A stretch of DNA of 16,363 bases from the NCBI GenBank assembly GCA_937881145.1, contig CALGFL010000257.1:1-16363 (forward strand), written 5' to 3'. The notes under the pieces were generated by a model. That model was not told the origin of the DNA. It saw nothing but the letters and a program-made list of their open reading frames with translations, and did not search any database. Both the position numbers and the translations under genes were made by a program. Shown here one piece after another: positions 1 to 6,244 of this stretch (position 1 is the first letter of the stretch; every line of letters starts with the position of its first letter). The stretch comes from an uncultured Bordetella sp. GTDB taxonomy: Bacteria > Pseudomonadota > Gammaproteobacteria > Burkholderiales > Burkholderiaceae_B.

Positions 1-395
1 GCGAACAAAACCCCACCCTGATGGAAACCGCATTCGATGCCTTCTTCCCGCAGAATGCCGTGGACGTGTTCGACGATGCCGTGCAGCAGCCGGTAGCCCG
101 TGTGCTTGAGCGGCTCGGGCAGGCCCGCCAGGTATTTGTCTTCGCCGGCCATGCTGCCCTTGAGCCAGCCGCCGTTGCGCCCCGATGCGCCGTAGCCCGC
201 CGTTTCAGCCTCCACGATCGCGATCGACAGATCGGGGGCGAGCGTTTTCAGGTAATAAGCGGTCCACAGGCCGGTATAGCCGGCGCCGACGATCGCGACG
301 TCGGCCTGCGCGTCGGTCGACAGCGGCGGCCTGGGGCGCAGGTCAGCCCCGAACGCATCGAACCAGAGACTCACTGCGCTGTAGTCGTCCGCCAT
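1..395 (-). CDS. FAD-dependent oxidoreductase, DAO family (5' part only, runs off left edge)
   Basis: The gene reads leftward from the ATG at 395-393 and is still open at base 1, giving 131 visible codons of a protein normally about 430 residues long. Residues 33-42 form the Rossmann start VAIVGAGYTG. The acidic end of the second strand follows (IVEAE, about 60-64), then GYGASGRNGGW (about 67-77), typical of DAO-family flavoenzymes such as gamma-glutamylputrescine oxidase and other amine or D-amino-acid oxidases. Such enzymes oxidise an amine carbon using FAD. The gene diverges from a polyamine-type ABC importer, and PuuB-like oxidases are often found beside such transporters, so oxidation of the imported amine is a reasonable inference. 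The Shine-Dalgarno site is weak (GGGAAA). The substrate cannot be assigned, and the C-terminal substrate domain lies outside the window. Confidence 0.85.
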   Translation of the reverse strand, partial: MADDYSAVSLWFDAFGADLRPRPPLSTDAQADVAIVGAGYTGLWTAYYLKTLAPDLSIAIVEAETAGYGASGRNGGWLKGSMAGEDKYLAGLPEPLKHTGYRLLHGIVEHVHGILREEGIECGFHQGGVLF

Positions 396-443
396 GGGTT
401 TTTTCCCGTGCTGCGCCGCGCAATGGCGCGTTAAAGAGAGTCT

Positions 444-458
444 GCATCATAGTGATGC
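444..458. promoter_or_regulatory. Perfect 6-3-6 palindrome, candidate operator
   Basis: GCATCA-TAG-TGATGC is a perfect inverted repeat with a 3-bp centre, located 49 bp from the FAD oxidoreductase start codon. It covers the candidate -10 of that gene. Its size and symmetry fit a dimeric regulator site, but the half-site differs from that of the 472-487 motif, so a different protein may bind here. No copy was noticed in the other intergenic regions. Confidence 0.35.
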
Positions 459-474
459 GGCCCGCCTTGGGTAA
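446..474 (-). promoter_or_regulatory. Candidate promoter of the FAD oxidoreductase gene
   Basis: On the minus strand TATGAT (451-446) matches the -10 consensus at five of six bases. A poor -35 (TTACCC, 474-469) lies 17 bp upstream. The predicted transcript would start near 439 and have a leader of about 45 nt. The -10 lies inside a 15-bp palindrome (444-458), and the -35 touches the shared 472-487 motif, so both elements are placed to regulate it. The 396-607 intergenic region also holds a lone -10-like CATAAT at 536-541 on the plus strand, which could serve the importer operon but has no convincing -35. Confidence 0.3.
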
Positions 475-487
475 TGTCCATTCTGGA
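472..487 (+). promoter_or_regulatory. Shared operator-like motif, copy A
   Basis: TAATGTCCATTCTGGA contains the dyad TCCA-TTC-TGGA (477-487). The same 16-mer, with one mismatch, lies on the minus strand at 6168-6153 in the intergenic region of the MocR regulator gene. It sits between the divergent FAD oxidoreductase and importer genes, 77 bp from one start codon and about 120 bp from the other. The likely ligand is the MocR-type protein encoded at 4592-6121; this is inference from position and conservation. Confidence 0.6.
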
Positions 488-607
488 ATTTTTTCGCAGG
501 CCATCCGCGCGGCGCATTGGCCTCATCGATCTATTCATAATGGCCCTTTTTGACCATCCACTACCGCTGTTTAATGACGGCTCGACACCGAGCATAGGAG
601 CACGATC

Positions 608-1660
608 ATGTTCCGTATTTCCCGAGTTGGAGTGGTGCTCGCCGCACTGGGCGGCGTGATGTTGTCGGTAGGAAGCGCACAGGCGAGCGACTTGACCATC
701 GCCTCCTGGGGCGGCGCTTATCAGAAGGCGCAGAGCGAAGCGCTCTTTCAGCCCGCCGCCAAGGCGCTCGGCATCAAGATCAAGGAAGTCACCTACAACG
801 GCATGGCCGATGTGCGCCTGCAGGTGCAGACCGGCGCGGTCACCATGGACATCGTCGTGGGCGGCACGGGCAGCGCGGCGCACGCCGGCGCGCAAGGCCT
901 GCTCGAACCGCTCGATTACAAGGTGATCGATGCGTCGCACTTCTATCCGGGCATGGCGACCAAGTACTGCGTGGGCGGCGACGTGTTCTCCAACGTGTTC
1001 GCCTACAGCACGGCCAAGTACGGCGACCATCCCCCCAAGACCTGGGCCGACTTCTGGGACGTGAAGAAATTTCCCGGCAAGCGCGCCTATCGCGGCGGCG
1101 TGGCGGGCGCGCTCGAGCCTGCGCTGATGGCCGACGGCGTGCCGCCCGACCAGGTGTACAAGGTCTTGTCCACCGATGCGGGGCTCAAGCGCGCCATCGA
1201 CAAGATCCGGCAGCTCAAGCCCTACATCGCGGTCTGGTGGACCTCCGGCGCCCAGCAGGCCCAATTGATGAAGGACGGCGAGGTCGATATGACCACCGGC
1301 TGGAACGGCCGCTTCGACGACATCATCAAGAGCGGCGCCAAGGTGGCCTATACCTTCAACCAGGGCATCTACGACAGCGATTGCTTTTCGATTCCCAAGG
1401 GCGCGCCGCACAAGGCCGAAGCCATGCGCTTTCTGGCCGAAATCAGCAAGCCGCAATACCAGGCGGCGCTGACCAAGTACATTACCTACGGCCCGACGAA
1501 CCAGGACGCCTACAAGAACGGCCTGATCTCCGATGCCGTCGCCAAGACGCTGTCTTCCGCGCCGGCCAACGCTGCCATGCAGATACCGCTGGATGCGCAG
1601 TGGTACGAGAAGAACGAAGCGAAGGCGACCGCCATGTACCAGGACATGATGCTGCATTAG
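608..1660 (+). CDS. Periplasmic substrate-binding protein of a polyamine-type ABC importer
   Basis: This is the extracytoplasmic receptor that delivers the ligand to the permeases encoded downstream. The 350-residue length is usual for the PotD/PotF-like family. Residues 1-26 form a signal peptide: RISR, then a hydrophobic stretch, then cleavage after AQA. The mature protein begins near SDLTIASWGGAYQKAQ, the characteristic first strand of family 1 extracellular solute-binding proteins, and MDIVVGGTGSAAHAGAQGLLEPLDY (about 79-103) follows. The ATG at 608 is set by AGGAG at 596-600 with 7 nt spacing. It is the first gene of the four-gene import operon and is separated from the ATPase gene by a strong hairpin. 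Ligands in this family include spermidine, putrescine, GABA and iron or thiamine compounds; the exact ligand is not readable here. Confidence 0.92.
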   Translation: MFRISRVGVVLAALGGVMLSVGSAQASDLTIASWGGAYQKAQSEALFQPAAKALGIKIKEVTYNGMADVRLQVQTGAVTMDIVVGGTGSAAHAGAQGLLEPLDYKVIDASHFYPGMATKYCVGGDVFSNVFAYSTAKYGDHPPKTWADFWDVKKFPGKRAYRGGVAGALEPALMADGVPPDQVYKVLSTDAGLKRAIDKIRQLKPYIAVWWTSGAQQAQLMKDGEVDMTTGWNGRFDDIIKSGAKVAYTFNQGIYDSDCFSIPKGAPHKAEAMRFLAEISKPQYQAALTKYITYGPTNQDAYKNGLISDAVAKTLSSAPANAAMQIPLDAQWYEKNEAKATAMYQDMMLH

Positions 1661-1689
1661 CGCCGACAGGCCCTAAACTATCCCGAGCG

Positions 1690-1709
1690 GGGCCCGGCGT
1701 GCCGGGCCC
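1690..1709 (+). other. Intercistronic hairpin between binding-protein and ATPase genes
   Basis: GGGCCCGGC-GT-GCCGGGCCC is a perfect 9-base inverted repeat 29 bp after the binding-protein stop codon and 40 bp before the ATPase start. In RNA it would fold as an 8-bp stem with a CGUG loop. No U-run follows, so it does not look like a simple intrinsic terminator. In other import operons such hairpins stabilise the upstream binding-protein message or attenuate the downstream genes, giving an excess of receptor. That role is inferred. Confidence 0.55.
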
Positions 1710-1749
1710 GAGACTTGCGCGCAATGGGCAACCATGAGGAGAGCCTGGC

Positions 1750-2835
1750 GTGACCGAGAAGAAGAAGGCCGCTGCCGTGCCCATTGCCATCGAGGGTTTG
1801 ACCAAGCGCTACGGCGCCGCGGTCGCGCTCGATCACATCGACCTCGATGTGCGCAGCGGCGAGTTCCTGACGCTGCTGGGTCCGTCCGGTTCCGGCAAGA
1901 CCACGTTGTTGATGGCGCTGGCCGGCTTCGTGCGGCCCGATAGCGGCAGCCTCAGGTTCGGCGGCGTGGAAACCGTGTGCGCGCCGCCGCACAAACGCGG
2001 CGTCGGCATGGTGTTCCAGAGCTATGCGCTGTTCCCGCACATGAACGTGGCCGAGAACATCGGCTTCGCGCTGCGGTTGCGCAAGGTGCCGCGCGACGAG
2101 ATCGCGCGCCGTGTGGACGAGGCGCTGGAAACCGTCGAACTGGGCGGCTACGGCGCGCGCAGCGTGGCGCAGCTGTCCGGCGGCCAGCGTCAGCGCGTGG
2201 CCCTGGCGCGCGCGATCGTCTTCGATCCCGGCATTTTGCTGATGGACGAGCCGCTTTCGGCGCTGGACAAGAAGCTGCGCGAGCACATGCAGGTCGAGCT
2301 GCGCCGCCTGCACGAAAAGCTGGGCATGACCACCGTCTATGTCACGCACGATCAGCGCGAAGCCTTGAGCATGTCCGATCGCATCGCGGTCATCCATCGC
2401 GGCAAGGTGATGCAGATCGGCACCCCCGGCGAACTCTACGAGCAGCCGGCCAACCGGTTCGTCGCCGATTTCATCGGCGAGTCGGCCTTCCTGCCCATCG
2501 AGGTGCGCGACGGGGTCGCCTGCTACGCCGGCCGGCCGCTGCGGCTGCAGACCGGCGCCGATGCCTGCAGGGACAAGCTGTTGATGCTGCGTCCCGAGCG
2601 GCTCAGCGTCATGACCGGTGAGGCCGATGCCGACATGAATGTGTTCCGCGGCACGGTGTCGAGCCTGGCGTACCACGGCGACAGCTATCTGCTGCAGGTC
2701 GTGCTGGAAGGGGGCGCCAGCATCAGCGTGCGCGGCGTGTGCCGCGGGCATGCGTCGGCCGGCATGCCCGGCAAGGGCGATGCCATTACGCTGGGCATGC
2801 ATCGCCAAGACACGGTCCTGGTCGCCGATGCCTAG
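1750..2835 (+). CDS. ABC importer ATP-binding subunit, PotA type
   Basis: This is the cytoplasmic ATPase that drives the import complex formed by the two permeases downstream. It has 361 residues. Walker A GPSGSGKTT is at 44-52, the Q-loop Q90 lies in MVFQSYALFPHM, the signature LSGGQRQR is at 142-149, Walker B ILLMDEP is at 162-168, and the H-loop H200 lies in VTHDQREA. A C-terminal TOBE-type extension covers about 270-361. The start is GTG with AGGAG at 1737-1741 and 8 nt spacing. MFQ/SYALFPHM and VTHDQ.EAL sequences with a TOBE domain are typical of the polyamine, iron and sugar (CUT1-like) importer ATPases; the neighbouring permeases place it in the polyamine/opine branch. All catalytic motifs are intact. 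Confidence 0.95.
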   Translation: MTEKKKAAAVPIAIEGLTKRYGAAVALDHIDLDVRSGEFLTLLGPSGSGKTTLLMALAGFVRPDSGSLRFGGVETVCAPPHKRGVGMVFQSYALFPHMNVAENIGFALRLRKVPRDEIARRVDEALETVELGGYGARSVAQLSGGQRQRVALARAIVFDPGILLMDEPLSALDKKLREHMQVELRRLHEKLGMTTVYVTHDQREALSMSDRIAVIHRGKVMQIGTPGELYEQPANRFVADFIGESAFLPIEVRDGVACYAGRPLRLQTGADACRDKLLMLRPERLSVMTGEADADMNVFRGTVSSLAYHGDSYLLQVVLEGGASISVRGVCRGHASAGMPGKGDAITLGMHRQDTVLVADA

Positions 2836-2836
2836 T

Positions 2837-2916
2837 GTCCTGTCTCATAAGTTCGCGTCCGGCCTTGCGTGCGAATCCATCGGTTTCATTTTGGTCGTGA
2901 GCTTATGAGACAGAAC
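2837..2916. repeat. 24-base near-perfect inverted repeat around the permease start codon
   Basis: The arms are 2837-2860 and 2893-2916, matching at 20 of 24 positions. The inner core CTGTCTCATAAG (2840-2851) is exactly complementary to 2902-2913. Counting G-U pairs, 22 of 24 positions could pair in RNA, with a loop of about 32 nt. The right arm contains the ATG (2905-2907) of the first permease and the only SD-like bases upstream of it. The left arm begins one base after the ATPase stop codon. It may be a translational-coupling hairpin, or the ends of a tiny non-autonomous element (MITE). The flanking bases show no clear target duplication; CTAG precedes it. Confidence 0.7.
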
Positions 2917-3804
2917 GCGAGCGCCGAACTCAATGCCGACCGGCTGCGGCGCGCGGCCTTCAAAGAGCGCCTGGCGCTGTTCGGCCTGTGCTCGCCGGCG
3001 CTGCTGCTGGTGATGGTGATCGTCGTCGTTCCGGCGGCCTGGCTGTTCTGGCTTTCGTTCGTCGGCCAGACCGGCGTTCTATCGCTGGAGAACTACCAGC
3101 GCATGCTCGAGAACTCCGCCTACCCGACGATCTTCTGGCTGACGATCAAGGTGGCCTTCCTGACCACGGCCATCTGCGTCCTGGCCGGCTATCCGCTGGC
3201 CTATTTCCTGTCGCAGGTTCCCGCCAAGGTCGCCAACGTGTGCATGATCGCCGTGCTGGTGCCGTTCTGGACTTCCCTGCTGGTGCGCACCTATGCGTGG
3301 CTGATCCTGCTGCAGCGCCACGGCCTGGTCAACGACCTGGGCAGGGCCCTGGGGCTCTGGCACGAGCCGCTGACCCTGGTGAACAACCTGGGCGGCACGC
3401 TGGTGGGCATGAGCCACATCATGCTGCCGTTCCTGGTGCTGCCGGTGTACGGCGCGATGAAGGCCATCGACCGGGACTACCCCCGAGCCGCCGCGGGCCT
3501 GGGCGCCTCTCCCGTCGATGTTTTCCTGAAAGTGTTCTTTCCTTTGTCGCTGCCGGGCCTGTTCGCGGGAATGCTGATCGTGTTCATCATGTGCCTGGGT
3601 TTCTACGTGACGCCGGCCATCCTGGGCGGCGGCAAGATCATCCTCGTGTCCATGGGCATCGCCACGAACATCCAGCTCTTCGTCAATTGGGGCGCGGCCA
3701 GCGCCCTGGGCGTGGTGCTCTTCGGGCTGACCCTGCTGATCCTGTTCGGCGCGTCGTTCGTGATGCGCGTGGACCAGATGTTCGACAAAGGGCATGTGCA
3801 ATGA
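2905..3804 (+). CDS. ABC importer permease subunit 1, PotB type
   Basis: This 299-residue inner-membrane protein has about six hydrophobic segments, for example 31-51, 80-103, 111-137, 165-185, 217-242 and 264-286. The cytoplasmic EAA-type loop DYPRAAAGLGASPVDVFLKV-FFPLSLPG (about 191-218) contacts the ATPase. It forms half of the transmembrane channel with the next gene product. I chose the ATG at 2905; an in-frame GTG at 2869 would add 12 residues but has no ribosome site. The 2905 start itself has only a weak GTGAG and lies within a hairpin arm, so translation may depend on ribosomes finishing the ATPase gene. The stop overlaps the next start as ATGA. Confidence 0.9.
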   Translation: MRQNASAELNADRLRRAAFKERLALFGLCSPALLLVMVIVVVPAAWLFWLSFVGQTGVLSLENYQRMLENSAYPTIFWLTIKVAFLTTAICVLAGYPLAYFLSQVPAKVANVCMIAVLVPFWTSLLVRTYAWLILLQRHGLVNDLGRALGLWHEPLTLVNNLGGTLVGMSHIMLPFLVLPVYGAMKAIDRDYPRAAAGLGASPVDVFLKVFFPLSLPGLFAGMLIVFIMCLGFYVTPAILGGGKIILVSMGIATNIQLFVNWGAASALGVVLFGLTLLILFGASFVMRVDQMFDKGHVQ

Positions 3805-4622
3805 AGGCCTGGCTGAGCCGTCCCGCCTCCGATACCCAGATCACGCACAGGCAGCGGTCGTGGCTGTATCTGCTGGCCGCGCTGGTGATGTTGTTCCTGA
3901 TCGCCCCGACCCTGATCGTGATCCCCATGTCCTTTTCGGGTTCGCGCTTTCTGGAGTTTCCGCCCAAGACCTGGTCCCTGACCTGGTACAGGCACTACTT
4001 CGATTCGCCGGAGTGGATGCAGGCGACGCTGGTGTCGCTCAAGGCCGCGTTCCTGACGATGCTGCTGGCGACGACGACCGGCGGCATGGCCGCCTACGGC
4101 CTGGCCAGGTCCAGGGTGCGCATGGCCAGGTGGATCTACCTGATGCTCATCTCGCCGATGATCATTCCCGTCATATTGCTGGCGGTCGGGGCCTTCTACG
4201 TCTACGTCAAGCTGCGCCTGCTCAACACGCTGACCGGTCTGGTGCTGGCGCATTCGGTGCTTGCCATTCCCCTGGTGCTCATCGTGGTGGGCGCCGGACT
4301 CAAGAGCTTCGACGCCAGCCAGGAGATGGCCGCCCGCAGTCTGGGCGCCACGCGGCTGCAGGCCTTCTTCATGGTGACGCTGCCGCAGATCCGCTTTTCG
4401 GTGCTGACGGCGGCGCTGCTGTCCTTCCTGGCCTCGTTCGACGAGGTCGTCATGGCGCTGTTCATCTCCGGCGGCGACAACGCCACGCTGACACGCAATA
4501 TGTTCGATGCCCTGCGCGATCAGATCGACCCGACGATCGCCTCGATCTCCACGATCATGATCTGCGTTTCGTCGGGGCTGATGGCCCTGGCTCAGGTCTT
4601 GCGCAAGCGCCGGGCCGATTGA
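3801..4622 (+). CDS. ABC importer permease subunit 2, PotC type
   Basis: This 273-residue inner-membrane protein is the second channel subunit. Hydrophobic segments include about 21-43, 76-101, 110-135, 143-166, 198-222 and 248-267. The EAA loop is EMAARSLGATRLQAFFMVTL-PQIR (about 175-198), followed by the typical SFLASFDEVVMALFISGG. It overlaps the preceding permease by 4 bases (ATGA), indicating translational coupling. The last 31 bases overlap the 3' end of the convergent MocR gene. Order and content (receptor, ATPase, permease, permease) match complete PotFGHI-like or opine-type importers. Confidence 0.93.
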   Translation: MKAWLSRPASDTQITHRQRSWLYLLAALVMLFLIAPTLIVIPMSFSGSRFLEFPPKTWSLTWYRHYFDSPEWMQATLVSLKAAFLTMLLATTTGGMAAYGLARSRVRMARWIYLMLISPMIIPVILLAVGAFYVYVKLRLLNTLTGLVLAHSVLAIPLVLIVVGAGLKSFDASQEMAARSLGATRLQAFFMVTLPQIRFSVLTAALLSFLASFDEVVMALFISGGDNATLTRNMFDALRDQIDPTIASISTIMICVSSGLMALAQVLRKRRAD

Positions 4623-6121
4623 GGTGGCGATTCGGGCCGCAGGCTTTCGAGCACTTGCGCCAGCGTTTCCACGCCGGCCTTGATCTCCGGCGGCCTGACC
4701 GCGCTGAACCCCAGCACCAGGCCCCGCTCGGCGATGGGCTCGATGCAATAGCGCCCGAGCGGCGAGACCGAGATCCCCCGCTCGCGCGCAAGCTCGCAGA
4801 CGCTGTTCTCGTCGAACCCCTGGGCCAGCCGGCCTATGGTGTGAAAGCCGGTCTCGGTCGGTTCGACCTGCAGCAGGCCCGCGAGGCGCCGCGCCGCGGC
4901 GTCGATCAGCGCGTCGTGCCGGGCCGCGTAGACCTTGCACATGCGGCGGATGTGGCTGGCGAAATGCCCTTCGTCCATGAAGTCGGCCAGCACGGCTTGC
5001 AGGCTGGTGGGCGCGCCATGCAGGAAGGCGCCCGAGATCTTGCCGAAGACATCGACCAGGATGGGCGGCACGACGCAATAACCCAGGCGCAGCGCCGGCG
5101 ACAGCGATTTGCTGAACGTGCCGATGTAGATCACCCGCTGGCTCGCATCCAGGCTTTGCAGCGTGGGAATGGGGCTGCGCCGGTAGCGGAACTCCCCGTC
5201 GTAGTCGTCTTCGAGTATCCACGCGTCGTTCTGCTCGGCGGCCTGCAGCAGCGCGATGCGGCGGGCCAGGCTCATGGTCGCGCCCATGGGCTGCTGGTGC
5301 GAGGGGGTGACGAAGGCGAGCCGGAAATACGGCGCGCGCTTGAGCCCCTCCTCGACGCACAGGCCTTCGCCGTCGACGGGCACGGGGACGATATCGATGC
5401 CGTGCGCGCTCAGGCTGTTGCGCGCGCCGATCGCGCCCGGGTTCTCGAACCAGGCCTTGTCGCCTGGGTTGAGCAGGACTGCGCAATTGAGATTGAAGGC
5501 CTGCTGCGCGCCGCTGACGATGAACACCTGCCCGGGCTCGCAGGCCAGCCCCCGGTTGGCCCGCAGGTGATTGGCGATGGCCCGGCGCAGCGGAAAGTAG
5601 CCTTCGGGATCGCCGTAGCCCATGACCATGTCGCGCTTTTCGCGGTAATGGCGCGAGATGAGCCGGGACCACTGCGCCATCGGAAAGGAATCGAAGGCCG
5701 GCATGCCGGTCGTGAAGGCTCTTTTTTCGTGCGGGATGCGCGGCACGAAGCGGTCCATCGCCTGCTCGATGTCGCGCGACAGGCGCAGGTTGTCGCGCCG
5801 CCGGGCCAGCATATCGGTGGACGGCGCGGGCAGTTTCTGCAGGTGCGAGCCGAGGGTCTCGCAAACGAAAGACCCCGCGCCGGTGCGCGAGTCGATCAGG
5901 CCTTCTTCGGTCAGGCGTTCGAAGACGTAATTGATGGTGGTGCGCGAAACGTCGAGCTCCAGGGCCAGCGTGCGGCTCGAGGGCAGGCGCTCGCCGGCCC
6001 GCAGCACTTCGGAGAAGATCATCTTGCGGATGGCGGCGTAGATCTGGGTGCTGATCGTCTGCGACGATTTGCGGTCTATGGCGATGGATGCCAACAGCGC
6101 GCCGCCCGCGATTTTCACCAT
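4592..6121 (-). CDS. MocR/GabR-family transcriptional regulator (GntR HTH plus aminotransferase-like domain)
   Basis: The 509-residue protein fuses a DNA-binding domain to a fold type I PLP domain. The GntR winged helix covers about 20-88 (ISTQIYAAIRKMI, AGERLPSSRTLALELDVSRTTI, RTGAGSFV). The aminotransferase-like part (about 130-495) carries MGYGDPEGYFPLRRAIA, EDDYDGEFRY (304-313) and the PLP lysine K338 in IGTFSKSLSP. Such regulators sense an amine or PLP adduct and control amine uptake and degradation genes; GabR, TauR and PdxR are examples. I prefer the ATG at 6121; a TTG at 6148 would add nine residues. Context suggests it controls the importer, the oxidoreductase, the enolase operon and itself through the shared motif at 472-487 and 6153-6168. 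The effector is unknown. Confidence 0.93.
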   Translation of the reverse strand: MVKIAGGALLASIAIDRKSSQTISTQIYAAIRKMIFSEVLRAGERLPSSRTLALELDVSRTTINYVFERLTEEGLIDSRTGAGSFVCETLGSHLQKLPAPSTDMLARRRDNLRLSRDIEQAMDRFVPRIPHEKRAFTTGMPAFDSFPMAQWSRLISRHYREKRDMVMGYGDPEGYFPLRRAIANHLRANRGLACEPGQVFIVSGAQQAFNLNCAVLLNPGDKAWFENPGAIGARNSLSAHGIDIVPVPVDGEGLCVEEGLKRAPYFRLAFVTPSHQQPMGATMSLARRIALLQAAEQNDAWILEDDYDGEFRYRRSPIPTLQSLDASQRVIYIGTFSKSLSPALRLGYCVVPPILVDVFGKISGAFLHGAPTSLQAVLADFMDEGHFASHIRRMCKVYAARHDALIDAAARRLAGLLQVEPTETGFHTIGRLAQGFDENSVCELARERGISVSPLGRYCIEPIAERGLVLGFSAVRPPEIKAGVETLAQVLESLRPESPPQSARRLRKT

Positions 6122-6150
6122 GGCTGGATTCCCGAAGTGGTATCTCAATT

Positions 6151-6168
6151 TATCCAGAATGGATATTA
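6151..6168 (-). promoter_or_regulatory. Shared operator-like motif, copy B
   Basis: On the minus strand TAATATCCATTCTGGA (6168-6153) matches copy A at 472-487 at 15 of 16 bases. Here the dyad is longer: TATCCA-GAA-TGGATA (6151-6165), a perfect 6-3-6 palindrome. It lies about 30 bp upstream of the MocR start codon and about 77 bp upstream of the enolase start, so it could serve autoregulation and enolase operon control together. Nothing else convincing was seen in the 123-bp intergenic region; no clear -35/-10 pair stands out on either strand. Confidence 0.6.
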
Positions 6169-6244
6169 ACGGCAGACCGCTTGTTGCTTACCATTTTGCG
6201 AACGGTCGAACTCTGGATGCGATGCCGGAACCAACGGACCCACT

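Noticed and set aside
534..544. Possible second, degenerate copy of the operator motif (and a similar one at 6207-6217)
   Set aside because: They match only 8 and 7 of 11 core positions, which is easily chance; their orientations relative to the good copies also disagree.
431..1657. Minus-strand open frame of 408 codons opposite the binding-protein gene
   Set aside because: It is an antisense shadow; the plus strand has a signal peptide, a ribosome site and a clear binding-protein fold sequence.
2831..2836. CCTAGT matching the NCTAGN target of IS481-type elements beside the inverted repeat
   Set aside because: There is no duplicated target on the other side and the arms do not resemble the IS481 ends I remember, so no insertion sequence is called.
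3603..5864. A 753-codon minus-strand frame spanning the permease and regulator genes
   Set aside because: It shadows the MocR gene in another frame and the permeases in antisense, with no domain or ribosome site.
3794..6169. A 791-codon plus-strand frame across the second permease and the regulator gene
   Set aside because: It is out of frame with the permease and antisense to the regulator, with low-complexity composition.
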